Shown: positions 8,585 to 18,713, counted from the stretch's first letter. The stretch is DNA of 64,000 nucleotides from Clostridiales bacterium DTU069 (GCA_001512485.1 LFRV01000002.1:1-64000), one strand, 5' to 3'. The notes: generated by a model not told the origin, from the sequence alone. Numbers and translations are program-made.

Positions 8585-10967
8585 AGAATGGGCGCTTGAA
8601 CAAATACGTGTTTTAGACGGAGCTACGGGCACGCAGCTTCAAAAAGCAGGAATGCCGGTTGGCGTATGCCCCGAAATATGGGTTTTGCAAAATCCCGAAG
8701 TCATTATAAAGATACAGAAAGAATATATCGAAAGCGGATCAGATATCATATATACCTGCACTTTTGGCGGAAATGGGCTAAAGCTGAAAGAAGCCGGCGT
8801 TGAAGACGTATATAGCGTAAACAGGGAACTGGCGGCGCTGTCAAAAAAGGCAGCGGGCAGCAGGGCTTTTGTCGCCGGTGATATTGCGCCGACGGGCCAA
8901 TTGATGGAGCCTTTTGGTGTATATACTTTTGAAGATATAGTGGATGTATATAAAGAGCAGGTTAAGGGTCTGCTTGACGGCGGAGTTGATCTGTTTGTCA
9001 TAGAGACAATGATGGATATACAGGAGGCAAGGGCCGCCCTTCTGGCGGTGAAAGAAACCTGCGACTTGCCGGTAATGGCATCTATGACATTTGAGCGCGG
9101 GGGACATACAATAAACGGGACCGACCCGTTAACGGCTCTTGTTACGCTTCAAAGCCTTGGTGCGGATGTTGTGGGCTGCAATTGTTCCACAGGGCCTGAA
9201 CAAATGCTTGAGATAATAAAAAAACTCAAACCGTTCGCAAAAGTCCCGCTGATCGCAAAGCCTAATGCCGGTATGCCCAAGCTTGTAAACGGCGTTACGG
9301 TCTTTGATATGGGGGATGACGAGTTTGCGGGTTTTGTCGAGCCTTTTATCGAAGCCGGCGTTAACCTTATCGGAGGGTGCTGCGGAACATCACCGGCTTA
9401 TATAAAAAAGATATCAAAAATAGCAAAAGGAAGGAAAGGCAAAGGCATAGCAGATAAGGGCGGCGTGTTGGTGCTGTCTTCGTCGAGAAAGACCGTTGCC
9501 ATCGGAAAAGAGTTGCCGATTTGCGTAATTGGCGAGCGTATTAATCCCACCGGAAAGAAAAAGCTAAGGGATGAGTTGAGAAAAGGCTCAATGGATCTGG
9601 TTACCGAATACGCGATGGATCAGGTTGATGAAGGAGCAAAGATACTGGATGTAAACGCCGGTGTTTCGGATATAGACGAAGCGGCGGTGCTTACTGAGAT
9701 AACAAAAACTCTGAGCACAATGGTACAGACACCTCTATGCCTTGATTCATCCTCGCCAAAAGCTTTGGAACAGGCACTCAGAATTTATCCCGGAAGGGCG
9801 TTGATTAATTCGATATCGGGTGAAAAAGTCAAGCTCGATAAAATTCTTCCCGTTGCCGCAAAATACGGGGCCGCGTTCATACTCCTCCCTCTCGATGACA
9901 ATGGGGTTCCCGAGACAGCGGAAGAAAGAATAGAAATAGTTAAAAAAGTGTATGAAATAGCAAAAGAATACGGGTACACAAAGGATGATATACTGGTGGA
10001 CGGCATGCTCATGACTGTCGCGTCAAATCAAAAAAGCTCATTAGAAGCTTTGAAGGTGATAAAATGGTGCGACCAGGAGTTTAATGCCAATACAGTAATA
10101 GGACTGTCGAATATTTCATTCGGGCTTCCGGAGCGCACATGGATTAATGCCGCGTTTCTTGCAATGGCAGCGTCATGCGGTCTGACATCCGCTATTATGA
10201 ACCCGGGCGTCGATGTGCTTATGAATGTAAAAAGAGCTTCTGACGCATTAACTTTAAAAGATAAAAACTGTATAGCGTATATAAAGACTTATAGTGTGAA
10301 CAATAACGGGAAACCTGCAGGGAAACTGAAAAATCCCGTGTATAATGCTGTTGTCGACGGTAACCGCGAGGACGTTGTATCCTGTATTAAGGTTGCATTA
10401 AAAGAAGGAACGCCGCCGGCGGAATTGGTTGATAATTATTTGATTCCCGCAATAACATACGTGGGTGAGCTGTATCAAAAGGGGAAATACTTTCTGCCGC
10501 AGTTGATACAGAGCGCTGAAGCGATGAAGTCGGCGATGGCTTTTCTTCGGCCCTACCTGGAAACCGGAAGCGCGGTCCCAAGAAAAGGGAAGATTATTCT
10601 TGCTACCGTAAAAGGCGACATTCACGACATAGGTAAAAATATTGTCGGTTTAATACTTAAAAATTACGGCTTTGAAGTATTTGACCTTGGGAAGGATGTT
10701 CCGTGCGATGTAATAATCAATAAAGCTAAGGAAGTAAACGCGGATATTATAGCCCTGTCCGCATTGATGACTACAACAATGGAAGAGATGCGAATAATGG
10801 CAGGGTACGTAAAAAATGAAAACCTGCCGTTTAAAATTATGGTCGGCGGTGCCGCGGTCGATCAAAACTTTGCTGTGGAAATAGGTGCCGATGCTTACGC
10901 AGCGGATGCATATACGGCCGTTAAGGAAGCGGAAAGGTTAACGGACTACTATTCAGACACGCAATAA
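8565..10967 (+). CDS. metH: Cobalamin-dependent methionine synthase, short form
   Basis: Transfers a methyl group from methyltetrahydrofolate to homocysteine by way of cobalamin. The order is: homocysteine/zinc domain (about residues 10-290) with CNCSTGPE and the zinc ligands GGCCGTSP; pterin-binding domain (about 320-570) starting VIGERINPTGKKKL; and cobalamin cap and binding domains (about 590-795) with the DxHxxG motif in DIHDIGKNIV. At 800 residues it lacks the C-terminal activation domain, which the overlapping upstream gene supplies. GGAGGAGA precedes the ATG. It may receive homocysteine from the COG1900 pathway at 27.7 kb. Confidence 0.95.
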   Translation: MIKKEFREWALEQIRVLDGATGTQLQKAGMPVGVCPEIWVLQNPEVIIKIQKEYIESGSDIIYTCTFGGNGLKLKEAGVEDVYSVNRELAALSKKAAGSRAFVAGDIAPTGQLMEPFGVYTFEDIVDVYKEQVKGLLDGGVDLFVIETMMDIQEARAALLAVKETCDLPVMASMTFERGGHTINGTDPLTALVTLQSLGADVVGCNCSTGPEQMLEIIKKLKPFAKVPLIAKPNAGMPKLVNGVTVFDMGDDEFAGFVEPFIEAGVNLIGGCCGTSPAYIKKISKIAKGRKGKGIADKGGVLVLSSSRKTVAIGKELPICVIGERINPTGKKKLRDELRKGSMDLVTEYAMDQVDEGAKILDVNAGVSDIDEAAVLTEITKTLSTMVQTPLCLDSSSPKALEQALRIYPGRALINSISGEKVKLDKILPVAAKYGAAFILLPLDDNGVPETAEERIEIVKKVYEIAKEYGYTKDDILVDGMLMTVASNQKSSLEALKVIKWCDQEFNANTVIGLSNISFGLPERTWINAAFLAMAASCGLTSAIMNPGVDVLMNVKRASDALTLKDKNCIAYIKTYSVNNNGKPAGKLKNPVYNAVVDGNREDVVSCIKVALKEGTPPAELVDNYLIPAITYVGELYQKGKYFLPQLIQSAEAMKSAMAFLRPYLETGSAVPRKGKIILATVKGDIHDIGKNIVGLILKNYGFEVFDLGKDVPCDVIINKAKEVNADIIALSALMTTTMEEMRIMAGYVKNENLPFKIMVGGAAVDQNFAVEIGADAYAADAYTAVKEAERLTDYYSDTQ

Positions 10968-11040
10968 TTTGTAAGATCTATTGTCAAGTAAGTTCTTCTT
11001 AACGTTTGAACAGGCAGCCGACAAATTCATGCCGAATACA

Positions 11041-11110
11041 CAGCGGGCGGTTAATGGGCGAGGCATTGCTGCCGCTGTTCCGGTTGGTACGCGGCTCCGG
11101 TTCGTGTGCG
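11041..11110 (-). repeat. Nested MITE-like repeat, copy B (partial, inverted)
   Basis: Read on the minus strand, this matches positions 1389-1455 of copy A, including GAGCCGCGTACCAACCGGAAC, GGCAGCAATG and CCCGCTG. It therefore contains the 50-bp segment found in copy A and absent from copies C and D. Only the end region is clear. A nearby TTGCGCAATAGTTC (about 11131-11144) resembles the palindromic core, suggesting a rearranged or decayed copy. It lies between metH and tRNA-Met. Confidence 0.75.
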
Positions 11111-11242
11111 GAAGTTACCTAAAAAAGCTGTTGCGCAATAGTTCAAATAGTAAATTCCGAACGGTAAAAAAATCACAATTTGCTTGACGAAATGCCGGGG
11201 TGCATGCTAAAATAGAAAAGCGTTTTGAAATGTGATGTTTAT

Positions 11243-11319
11243 GGCGGCGTAGCTCAGTTGGCCAGAGCATGCGGTTCATACCCGCAGTGTCGGTGGTTCG
11301 ACTCCACTCGCCGCTACCA
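11243..11319 (+). tRNA. tRNA-Met (CAT), elongator type
   Basis: A 77-nt cloverleaf with acceptor stem GGCGGCG/CGCCGCT, D-arm GCTCAGTTGGCCAGAGC, anticodon loop TTCATAC and T-loop TTCGACT, ending in an encoded CCA. The acceptor closes with a G-U pair, and the anticodon stem lacks the three G-C pairs typical of the initiator. It is close to the Bacillus elongator Met tRNA as I remember it. The CAT anticodon could in principle be a TilS-modified Ile tRNA, but the overall sequence favours Met. Confidence 0.93.
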
Positions 11320-11327
11320 AATTGTAA

Positions 11328-11396
11328 TGAGGAATGAGAAGTGAGAAACAAAGGCCTCGTCTGAATGAAGCGGTGTTTCAAGCCTCTCATTCCTTA
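11328..11396 (+). other. Long hairpin between the two tRNA genes
   Basis: TGAGGAATGAGA (11328-11339) pairs with TCTCATTCCTTA (11385-11396) over 12 bp with one G-U pair. Within the loop, AAAGGC and GCC segments allow further pairing. It is probably present in the tRNA-Met to tRNA-Glu precursor transcript. Its function is unknown. Confidence 0.5.
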
Positions 11397-11405
11397 TGTA
11401 TTGAT

Positions 11406-11480
11406 GGCCCATTGGTCAAGTGGTTAAGACACCGCCCTTTCACGGCGGCAACAGGGGTTCGAATCCCCTATGGGTCACCA
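11406..11480 (+). tRNA. tRNA-Glu (TTC)
   Basis: A 75-nt cloverleaf with acceptor GGCCCAT/ATGGGTC, anticodon stem CCGCC/GGCGG around loop CTTTCAC, T-arm AGGGG-TTCGAAT-CCCCT and an encoded CCA. A run of six T follows directly, which may help end the tRNA transcript. Confidence 0.95.
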
Positions 11481-11737
11481 TTTTTTAATAAGCGAATATT
11501 TTTAATTCCTGTATAAAAAAACATAATTTTTTTATCCTGGTATTAATATTATTTTTTATTCTCTTCCCCTGAAACAGCCATATAACGGCGGTAGTGCATA
11601 CGGGACGAATAAATGATTTAACAAACCAGGGAATTTTTTATGTTTAATTATAGTAACAGGGTATTATCTATGTTATAATTAGAACAAGAGTTCTGAAATC
11701 GGCGAATAGTTTGCATAAAAAAAATAAAAAAGAGTAA

Positions 11738-13261
<1,524 letters not shown>

Positions 13262-13287
13262 TCATCTCCACCGGTAAATGAAGCATG

Positions 13288-13319
13288 AAAGGGCCCTCCC
13301 TTTTCGGGAAGGCCCTTTT
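13288..13319. terminator. Bidirectional terminator between abfA and argB
   Basis: AAAGGGCC and GGCCCTTT, extended by TCCC/GGGA, form a stem of about 12 bp around a TTTTC loop. A-rich and T-rich flanks on both sides allow it to act for both convergent genes. Confidence 0.8.
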
Positions 13320-13350
13320 AAAATGCCGCAGTTTTAAACTAAACAATATT

Positions 13351-14256
13351 TCAAAGTTTTTCCTTCTCGTAGTACAACACCTTTTCTTTCAAAATCATTG
13401 TACCGATTCCTTTGTTTGTGAATATTTCAAGCAGTATGCAGTGAGGCACTCTTCCATCAATGATATGGGTTCTGGCAACGCCGTTCTCAAGAGCTTTTAT
13501 ACAGCCGAGAACCTTTGGGATCATCCCTCCGACTATAACATTATCGTTCATAAGTTTTTTTACTTCTTCAACCGTTAATGCATGAAGGATCTTATCGGTT
13601 TCCTGCGAAACCTTTACGCCTTCAACGTCGGTCAGAAGTATTAGTTTTTCGGCTTTTAAAGCCGATGCAAGCTCCCCTGCGACGGTATCGGCATTTATGT
13701 TATAACTTTGCCCGTTTTTATCAACCCCTATAGGGGCAACAACGGGAATATAGCCGCCACTGGCCAGTACTTCAAGCACATGCGGGTTAATTGATACAAT
13801 CTTTCCCACGTACCCCATATCTATCTTATCGCCATTCTCCGATACGGCGATAAGTTTCTCGCACTCAATCATGCTGTCGTCTATTCCGCATATCCCGACA
13901 GCTTTGCCGCCTATCCGGTTGATCATCGAAACGATTTCCTTGTTGGTTTTTCCGACAAGAACCATCTGGGCGACTTCCATCGTTACAAAATCCGTTTTTC
14001 TCAGGCCGTTGACAAATTCGGATTCAATGTTGAGCTTTTTAAGCGTGTTGGATATATCCGGACCGCCGCCATGCACTATAACCGGATTCACACCGATGTA
14101 TTTAAGAAGCGTAATATCCTCAATGACCGAATTCTTTAATTCCTCATTAACCATTGCATTGCCGCCGTATTTGATTACGACTGTTTTACCGTTTAAAGCC
14201 TGGATATACGGAAGAGCTTCCACAAGTATTTCAGCTTTTTTAATAATATCTTTCAT
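13351..14256 (-). CDS. argB: Acetylglutamate kinase
   Basis: Second step of arginine biosynthesis: phosphorylates N-acetylglutamate. VIKYGGNAM near the N-terminus, the HGGGPDI loop and [22 protein letters not shown] match the amino-acid kinase fold of ArgB. I chose ATG 14256 because GAGGTG precedes it at good spacing. The track's start at 14265 is a GTG inside that site. It follows argC by 51 bp on the minus strand. No argJ or argD is next to it in this window. Confidence 0.96.
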   Translation of the reverse strand: MKDIIKKAEILVEALPYIQALNGKTVVIKYGGNAMVNEELKNSVIEDITLLKYIGVNPVIVHGGGPDISNTLKKLNIESEFVNGLRKTDFVTMEVAQMVLVGKTNKEIVSMINRIGGKAVGICGIDDSMIECEKLIAVSENGDKIDMGYVGKIVSINPHVLEVLASGGYIPVVAPIGVDKNGQSYNINADTVAGELASALKAEKLILLTDVEGVKVSQETDKILHALTVEEVKKLMNDNVIVGGMIPKVLGCIKALENGVARTHIIDGRVPHCILLEIFTNKGIGTMILKEKVLYYEKEKL

Positions 14257-14307
14257 ATGGGTCACCTCGTTAACGTAAATATAAAGTATTTATCGGCCAT
14301 GCGGAAC

Positions 14308-15351
14308 CTAGAGGTACGTCGCCGGGTGGGTGAGGCCTGTTTTTTCGTCTATTCCGAGCATAAGGTTAAGACATTGAATTGCCTGCCCCGCGGCACCTTT
14401 TCCAAGATTGTCAAGAGCGCTTACCACTACCGCGCGGTTTACGCGCTTGTCAACGGCTATTCCTATATCTATAAAATTTGATCCCGCTACGTTTTTTATT
14501 TCGGGGAAAACCCCCGGTTCAAGCACTCGCACAAAAAATTCGTTTTTGTAGAATTCGCTGTATATCTTATATAATTTATCCGGAGTCATATTATTATCCT
14601 TAAGGTTCAAATAGCTTGTCGAAAGAATTCCCCTTTTTATCGGTATTAAATGCGGAGTAAAGGAAATTGTTATTTCTTCGCCGGCCAGAGAAGAAAGCTC
14701 CTGCTCTATTTCAGGGGTATGCCTGTGGTTTGTAACACCATACGCTTTAAAATTCTCATGGGTTTCGCAAAAAGAATAGGCAAGGTCGGATTTTCTTCCG
14801 GCGCCGGAAATTCCCGATGCGGCATCGACAATAATATTTGTTGTATATACAAGCTTATTGGCCAAAAGAGGAGCAATACCAAGTATCGCGCAGGTGGGAT
14901 AGCACCCCGGATTCGCGACAAGCGCTGCCTGTGAAATGCTGCCGCGGTAAAGCTCGGGAAGCCCATATACGGATAATTTAAGCAGATCATCCATTTCATG
15001 CACGGTACCGTACCATTCTTCGAAGGTCTGTTTTTTCCTGAACCGGAAAACGGCACTGTGATCTATAACCCTTTTACCCCGGTTTATAAGTTCTGGTATA
15101 ATATCCTTTGACGCATCATGCGGAAGAGCGGTTATAAAAAAATCCGCCTGCTCACATAATGAGTCAATATCAACCTCACTTAAGGGCATATCAAATATAT
15201 TTTTCAGGTTAGGATATATGTTTGAGTAAGGTTTGCCGGCAAAACTCCGGGAAACGGCGCAGCTTACGCTAATTTCCGGATGATATTGCAGCAGCCTTAT
15301 AATTTCAGCCCCAACATATCCTGTTGCGCCAATAACTGCAACATTAAACAT
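14308..15351 (-). CDS. argC: N-acetyl-gamma-glutamyl-phosphate reductase
   Basis: Third step of arginine biosynthesis: NADPH-dependent reduction of N-acetylglutamyl phosphate. The Rossmann motif GATGYVGAEIIRLL is at residues 9-22. The active-site cysteine lies in NPGCYPT, and HRHTPEIEQEL is also typical. GGAGGG precedes ATG 15351. 347 residues is the normal length. It is the first gene of an argC-argB pair, with a promoter and candidate ARG boxes directly upstream. Confidence 0.97.
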   Translation of the reverse strand: MFNVAVIGATGYVGAEIIRLLQYHPEISVSCAVSRSFAGKPYSNIYPNLKNIFDMPLSEVDIDSLCEQADFFITALPHDASKDIIPELINRGKRVIDHSAVFRFRKKQTFEEWYGTVHEMDDLLKLSVYGLPELYRGSISQAALVANPGCYPTCAILGIAPLLANKLVYTTNIIVDAASGISGAGRKSDLAYSFCETHENFKAYGVTNHRHTPEIEQELSSLAGEEITISFTPHLIPIKRGILSTSYLNLKDNNMTPDKLYKIYSEFYKNEFFVRVLEPGVFPEIKNVAGSNFIDIGIAVDKRVNRAVVVSALDNLGKGAAGQAIQCLNLMLGIDEKTGLTHPATYL

Positions 15352-15379
15352 AATCAGCCCTCCGTCTGTTTCGTATTAA

Positions 15380-15414
15380 TTCATAATTATACATCCGGAT
15401 GTATAAAAATGCAA
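15380..15414 (-). promoter_or_regulatory. argC promoter with two candidate ArgR boxes
   Basis: On the minus strand, TTGCAT (15409-15414), a 17-bp spacer and TATAAT (15386-15391) form a strong promoter. Two sites resemble the ARG-box core TGAATAATTATTCA: 15380-15393 (11 of 14 positions) and 15400-15413 (10 of 14). Their centres are 20 bp apart, near the roughly 21-bp spacing of paired ARG boxes. A perfect 18-bp palindrome, TATACATCCGGATGTATA (15388-15405), spans the gap. ArgR binding would cover both promoter elements. Confidence 0.65.
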
Positions 15415-15675
15415 CACTGATTAATAACTTCTTTATAAAAAAAAGCGGATAAACTTGTTGAAAATAGCAGCGGCACTTTAACATATAATCGATCCGCCTG
15501 TACGGAATCAATCGAAAAAAGCTATACTGCGCCTTTCCGAAGCATGTGCAAATTATGCAAAGTCACTAAAAGAAAAAAATTTTTTTTGGTAAAAAAAATA
15601 GTAGTAACCGATGTCCTATAGTGTTAAAGTTATATTGTGTTTTAAAAGTAATCTAATTTTTTAGGAGGGAATTAA
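15415..15675. other. Intergenic region between argC and the ABC ATPase
   Basis: With the argC promoter, this divergent region spans 324 bp. It is AT-rich and contains a symmetrical A/T tract (AAAAAAATTTTTTTT near 15573-15588). I see no clear promoter for the ATPase gene and no ORF. Confidence 0.4.
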
Positions 15676-16788
15676 ATGGCAGGCGTAAAATTGGTGGGCG
15701 TCTACAAAACCTACCCCGGCGGCGTCACCGCAGTAAGTGATTTCAGTATCGACATCGAGGATAAGGAGTTTGTTATTCTCGTTGGTCCTTCCGGTTGCGG
15801 AAAAACAACAACACTCAGAATGATTGCCGGTCTTGAAGAAATTACTGAAGGTGAACTGTACATAGGGGACAAGCTGATGAATGATGTTGCCCCTAAAGAC
15901 AGGGATATTGCAATGGTTTTCCAGAACTATGCGCTGTATCCGCACATGACAGTTTTTGACAATATGGCATTCGGACTGAAACTTAGGAAAACACCAAAAG
16001 ATGAAATAAAGAGAAGAGTACATGAAGCTGCAAGAATTCTTGATATCGAGCATTTGCTTGACAGAAAACCGAAGGCTTTGTCGGGCGGACAGAGGCAGCG
16101 TGTTGCGTTAGGCCGCGCGATTGTTCGTGAACCGAAAGTGTTCCTCATGGATGAGCCTCTCTCTAACCTTGATGCGAAACTCAGGGTTCAGATGAGAACT
16201 GAAATAAGTAAACTTCATCAGAGACTGCAGACAACCTTCATATATGTTACCCATGACCAGACCGAAGCGTTGACGATGGGTACCCGTATTGTTGTCATGA
16301 AGGATGGTTTTATCCAGCAGATTGACAGCCCGCAAGAGTTATATGATCATCCTGTGAATATGTTTGTTGCCGGGTTTATTGGAAGTCCTCAAATGAACTT
16401 CGCAAATGTAACGGTTATAAAAGAAAATGAAAAGATATACCTGAAGTTTGGTGAGGATAAACTGGAAGTAACGCCGGACAAGGCGAAAATAATAGAAAAG
16501 GCCGGTTATGTAGGGAAAGAAGTTGTTTTCGGAATCCGTCCCGAAAATGTTCATGATGAACAATACAACCTTGAAAAATGGCCGAACTCAATTGTTGAAG
16601 CAAAGGTAGAAGTTACTGAAATGCTTGGTTCAGAAACATATCTTTACCTTGTTATCAATGGTGTTAACTTTACGGCTCGTGTACATCCGAAATCGACGAC
16701 AAAACCTGGAGACAAGATTAAGATAGCGTTTGATATGAGCTCTATGCACCTGTTTGACAAGGAAACCGAAAAGACAATTGTAAACTAA
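15676..16788 (+). CDS. msmX: Multi-sugar ABC importer ATPase (MsmX/UgpC type)
   Basis: Cytoplasmic nucleotide-binding subunit for CUT1 sugar importers. Walker A GPSGCGKTT (about 37-45), signature LSGGQRQRVALGRA, Walker B VFLMDEPLSNLDA and the switch histidine in VTHDQTEA are intact. A TOBE/MalK-like regulatory domain fills the C-terminal 130 residues. It stands alone, with no permease nearby and its own terminator. In Bacillus, MsmX is a shared ATPase for several importers, and the LplABC-like system at 59-62 kb lacks an ATPase, so service to that system is a reasonable inference. Confidence 0.93.
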   Translation: MAGVKLVGVYKTYPGGVTAVSDFSIDIEDKEFVILVGPSGCGKTTTLRMIAGLEEITEGELYIGDKLMNDVAPKDRDIAMVFQNYALYPHMTVFDNMAFGLKLRKTPKDEIKRRVHEAARILDIEHLLDRKPKALSGGQRQRVALGRAIVREPKVFLMDEPLSNLDAKLRVQMRTEISKLHQRLQTTFIYVTHDQTEALTMGTRIVVMKDGFIQQIDSPQELYDHPVNMFVAGFIGSPQMNFANVTVIKENEKIYLKFGEDKLEVTPDKAKIIEKAGYVGKEVVFGIRPENVHDEQYNLEKWPNSIVEAKVEVTEMLGSETYLYLVINGVNFTARVHPKSTTKPGDKIKIAFDMSSMHLFDKETEKTIVN

Positions 16789-16813
16789 CAGATTAAAGAA
16801 ATATTATATAATG

Positions 16814-16850
16814 AAGCGGAGAAACATAAAGTATTCTCCGCTTTTCTTTT
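16814..16850 (+). terminator. Rho-independent terminator after msmX
   Basis: AAGCGGAGAA (16814-16823) and TTCTCCGCTT (16834-16843) form a 10-bp stem with a 10-nt loop, followed by TTCTTTT. Confidence 0.85.
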
Positions 16851-16988
16851 ATTCAAATTTCTTTTTTTCACCCAAATCCGGATAGACAGAAAAGTCAGAG
16901 TATGATTGGCAGGCGGAAACGGCAGCAGACCGGGAGTTAGCGCCGAATTAACGATCAGGCGATATATTTCCGTGTTATCCGGAAATTA

Positions 16989-16997
16989 TGGTATAAT
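16989..16997 (+). promoter_or_regulatory. Extended -10 promoter for the P-loop/Asp23 gene
   Basis: TGGTATAAT is an extended -10. A weak -35 (TTCCGT, 16968-16973) lies 18 bp upstream. The gene starts about 80 bp downstream. Confidence 0.55.
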
Positions 16998-17075
16998 CTA
17001 TATAAAGTCCGTTGTGCTGGTTGTTGTTCTCTTCCATTTTTTCAGGGCGGAGCTTTATGTTTATGGAGGGATAAT

Positions 17076-17921
17076 ATGCGGGTTGTAGGGTTTATCGGAC
17101 CCAGCGGAACAGGGAAGAGCTACCGGGCGTTATGGGTGGCAAAGGAAAGAAACATAGATTACATTATAGATGACGGCCTGCTTATATACCAGAGCCGGAT
17201 TATCGCAGGAAAATCCGCAAAAAAAGCACCTACAAAGATCGGATCAATAAAAACCGCGCTGTTTTATGAAGAACAGCACCGCGAGCAGGTTGCCGAAGCA
17301 ATTAGGGACAGAAAACCGCAGGCACTCCTTATTTTAGGCACCTCCGACGGAATGGTGGAAAAGATAGCGAAAAATCTTGAGCTTGGAAAAGTAAGCGAGA
17401 AAATATATATTTCGGATGTTGCTACAGAATTTGAGATAGAACAGGCAATAAAAACCAGATCGGCCCAGGGTAAACATGTTATACCCGTTCCAAGCCTCGA
17501 ATTGAAAAAAGATTTCTCAGGGTTTTTTCTGGATCCGCTCCAGATTTTTAAACGAAAAGCCAAAGGGCACTTCCAACATATGGGCGAGAAGTCCGTCGTT
17601 CGTCCCCCTTTCAGCTATAACGGGAAATACACGATATCCGATTATGCTATATATCAGGTGGTAAATCATATAATTACCGGAATGGATGAGATGGATAAGA
17701 TTACAAGGTTTAGACTAAACAAAGCTGACGACGGTTTTGTGCTGGATATGGATGTTGTTATGATATACGGGTATGATCTTGTAAGCGCTATAAAACGCGC
17801 CCAGGAAATGATCCGAAATGAGCTTGAACGGTTTGCCGCGCTGAACATAATTACAATCTATATAACGGTAAAAAGCCTTGTGATGAAAAAATCCTTTGCC
17901 TTGACAGAGCAGGTTCAATAG
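17076..17921 (+). CDS. P-loop protein with C-terminal Asp23-like domain
   Basis: The N-terminus has a clear Walker A motif GPSGTGKS at residues 8-15, followed by a short nucleotide-binding-like domain. DDGLLIYQSRIIAGKSAKK and ALLILGTSDGM are notable in it. From about residue 180, the pattern GKYTISDYAIYQVVNHII...DMDVVMIYGYDLVSAIKRAQ resembles the Asp23/Gls24 (DUF322) fold seen in envelope-stress and carboxylase-associated proteins. I see no signal peptide or membrane helix. GGAGGG precedes the ATG. Its 3' end contains the sigH promoter. Function is unknown. An ATP- or GTP-controlled partner of an envelope or lipid process is only a guess. Confidence 0.6.
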   Translation: MRVVGFIGPSGTGKSYRALWVAKERNIDYIIDDGLLIYQSRIIAGKSAKKAPTKIGSIKTALFYEEQHREQVAEAIRDRKPQALLILGTSDGMVEKIAKNLELGKVSEKIYISDVATEFEIEQAIKTRSAQGKHVIPVPSLELKKDFSGFFLDPLQIFKRKAKGHFQHMGEKSVVRPPFSYNGKYTISDYAIYQVVNHIITGMDEMDKITRFRLNKADDGFVLDMDVVMIYGYDLVSAIKRAQEMIRNELERFAALNIITIYITVKSLVMKKSFALTEQVQ

Positions 17922-17929
17922 CATATAAT
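17901..17929 (+). promoter_or_regulatory. Perfect consensus sigma-A promoter for sigH
   Basis: TTGACA (17901-17906), exactly 17 bp, then TATAAT (17924-17929). It overlaps the last codons and stop of the upstream gene. Such an exact consensus suggests strong constitutive transcription of sigH from here, in addition to any read-through. Confidence 0.85.
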
Positions 17930-18034
17930 TTTTTGGTAGAACTCTGGTTTGGAGGCAGCAACGCTTTTTTCCTTTGCTTTGACAGTAAACATATCAGACA
18001 CAATCAGATAAAAACGGCTTCAGGAGGGCTTGGT

Positions 18035-18679
18035 TTGTTAACTGCGGCACAATCCAATAGACTTGAGTATTTAGATTTAGATGATGAGCAGGTTATCTTG
18101 TTAATCAGGCGTGGTGATAAGAACGCTACGGATTTTTTGATTCACAAATACAAGAACTTAGTGAAACTAAAGTCCAGGGCATATTTTCTTATTGGTGCCG
18201 ATCGCGAGGACGTAGTTCAGGAGGGAATGATTGGCCTTTATAAAGCTATTCGCGATTATCAGCCTGATAAAGCAATGGCTTTTAAAACTTTTGCGGAATT
18301 ATGCATTACCAGGCAGATGATAACTGCGGTAAAGAATGCGACGAGGCAGAAACATATCCCGCTTAATTCATATATATCGCTTAACCGTAAAATATTCGAC
18401 GAAGAATCCGATAAATCCTTTATTGAACTTGTTCCCGACAATGAGGTGTCTGATCCGGAGCAGTTAATGATAAAAAAGGAAGAATTCAGCGGCATCGAAA
18501 ACAAAATGTGGAAAATCCTTTCACCTTTCGAATGGATGGTTTTATCCCTGTATCTTAACGGGAAATCCTATGTGGAAATTGCGAGAAAGGTAAAAAAGCC
18601 AATAAAATCTATTGACAATGCCTTGCAAAGGGTAAAGAAGAAAGTTGAAAAGTACATTTTTACAAATAAGGACTTATAA
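18035..18679 (+). CDS. sigH: RNA polymerase sigma factor SigH (Spo0H)
   Basis: Directs transcription of early sporulation and transition-state genes. FLIGADREDVVQEGMIGLYKAIRDY and FAELCITRQMITAVK match region 2, and the RQKHIPLNSYISL linker and SIDNALQRVKKK in region 4 are typical of SigH. The ORF track starts at 17933, but AGGAGG at 18022-18027 fits TTG 18035. That gives 214 residues, close to the 218 of Bacillus SigH. The first part of the track ORF is therefore 5' leader. The presence of SigH supports a spore former. Confidence 0.95.
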   Translation: MLTAAQSNRLEYLDLDDEQVILLIRRGDKNATDFLIHKYKNLVKLKSRAYFLIGADREDVVQEGMIGLYKAIRDYQPDKAMAFKTFAELCITRQMITAVKNATRQKHIPLNSYISLNRKIFDEESDKSFIELVPDNEVSDPEQLMIKKEEFSGIENKMWKILSPFEWMVLSLYLNGKSYVEIARKVKKPIKSIDNALQRVKKKVEKYIFTNKDL

Positions 18680-18713
18680 TATATATGTGCGATTTTTTTA
18701 TAAATTAAATTAT

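Noticed and set aside
11115-11390. 91-residue minus-strand ORF
   Set aside because: It runs antisense through the tRNA-Met gene and the spacer hairpin, so it cannot be a real coding gene.
11334-11516. 60-residue plus-strand ORF
   Set aside because: It overlaps the tRNA-Glu gene completely.
16880-16960. Cobalamin riboswitch upstream of the P-loop/Asp23 gene
   Set aside because: The G+C-rich stretch lacks the B12-box core, and the downstream gene has no link to cobalamin.
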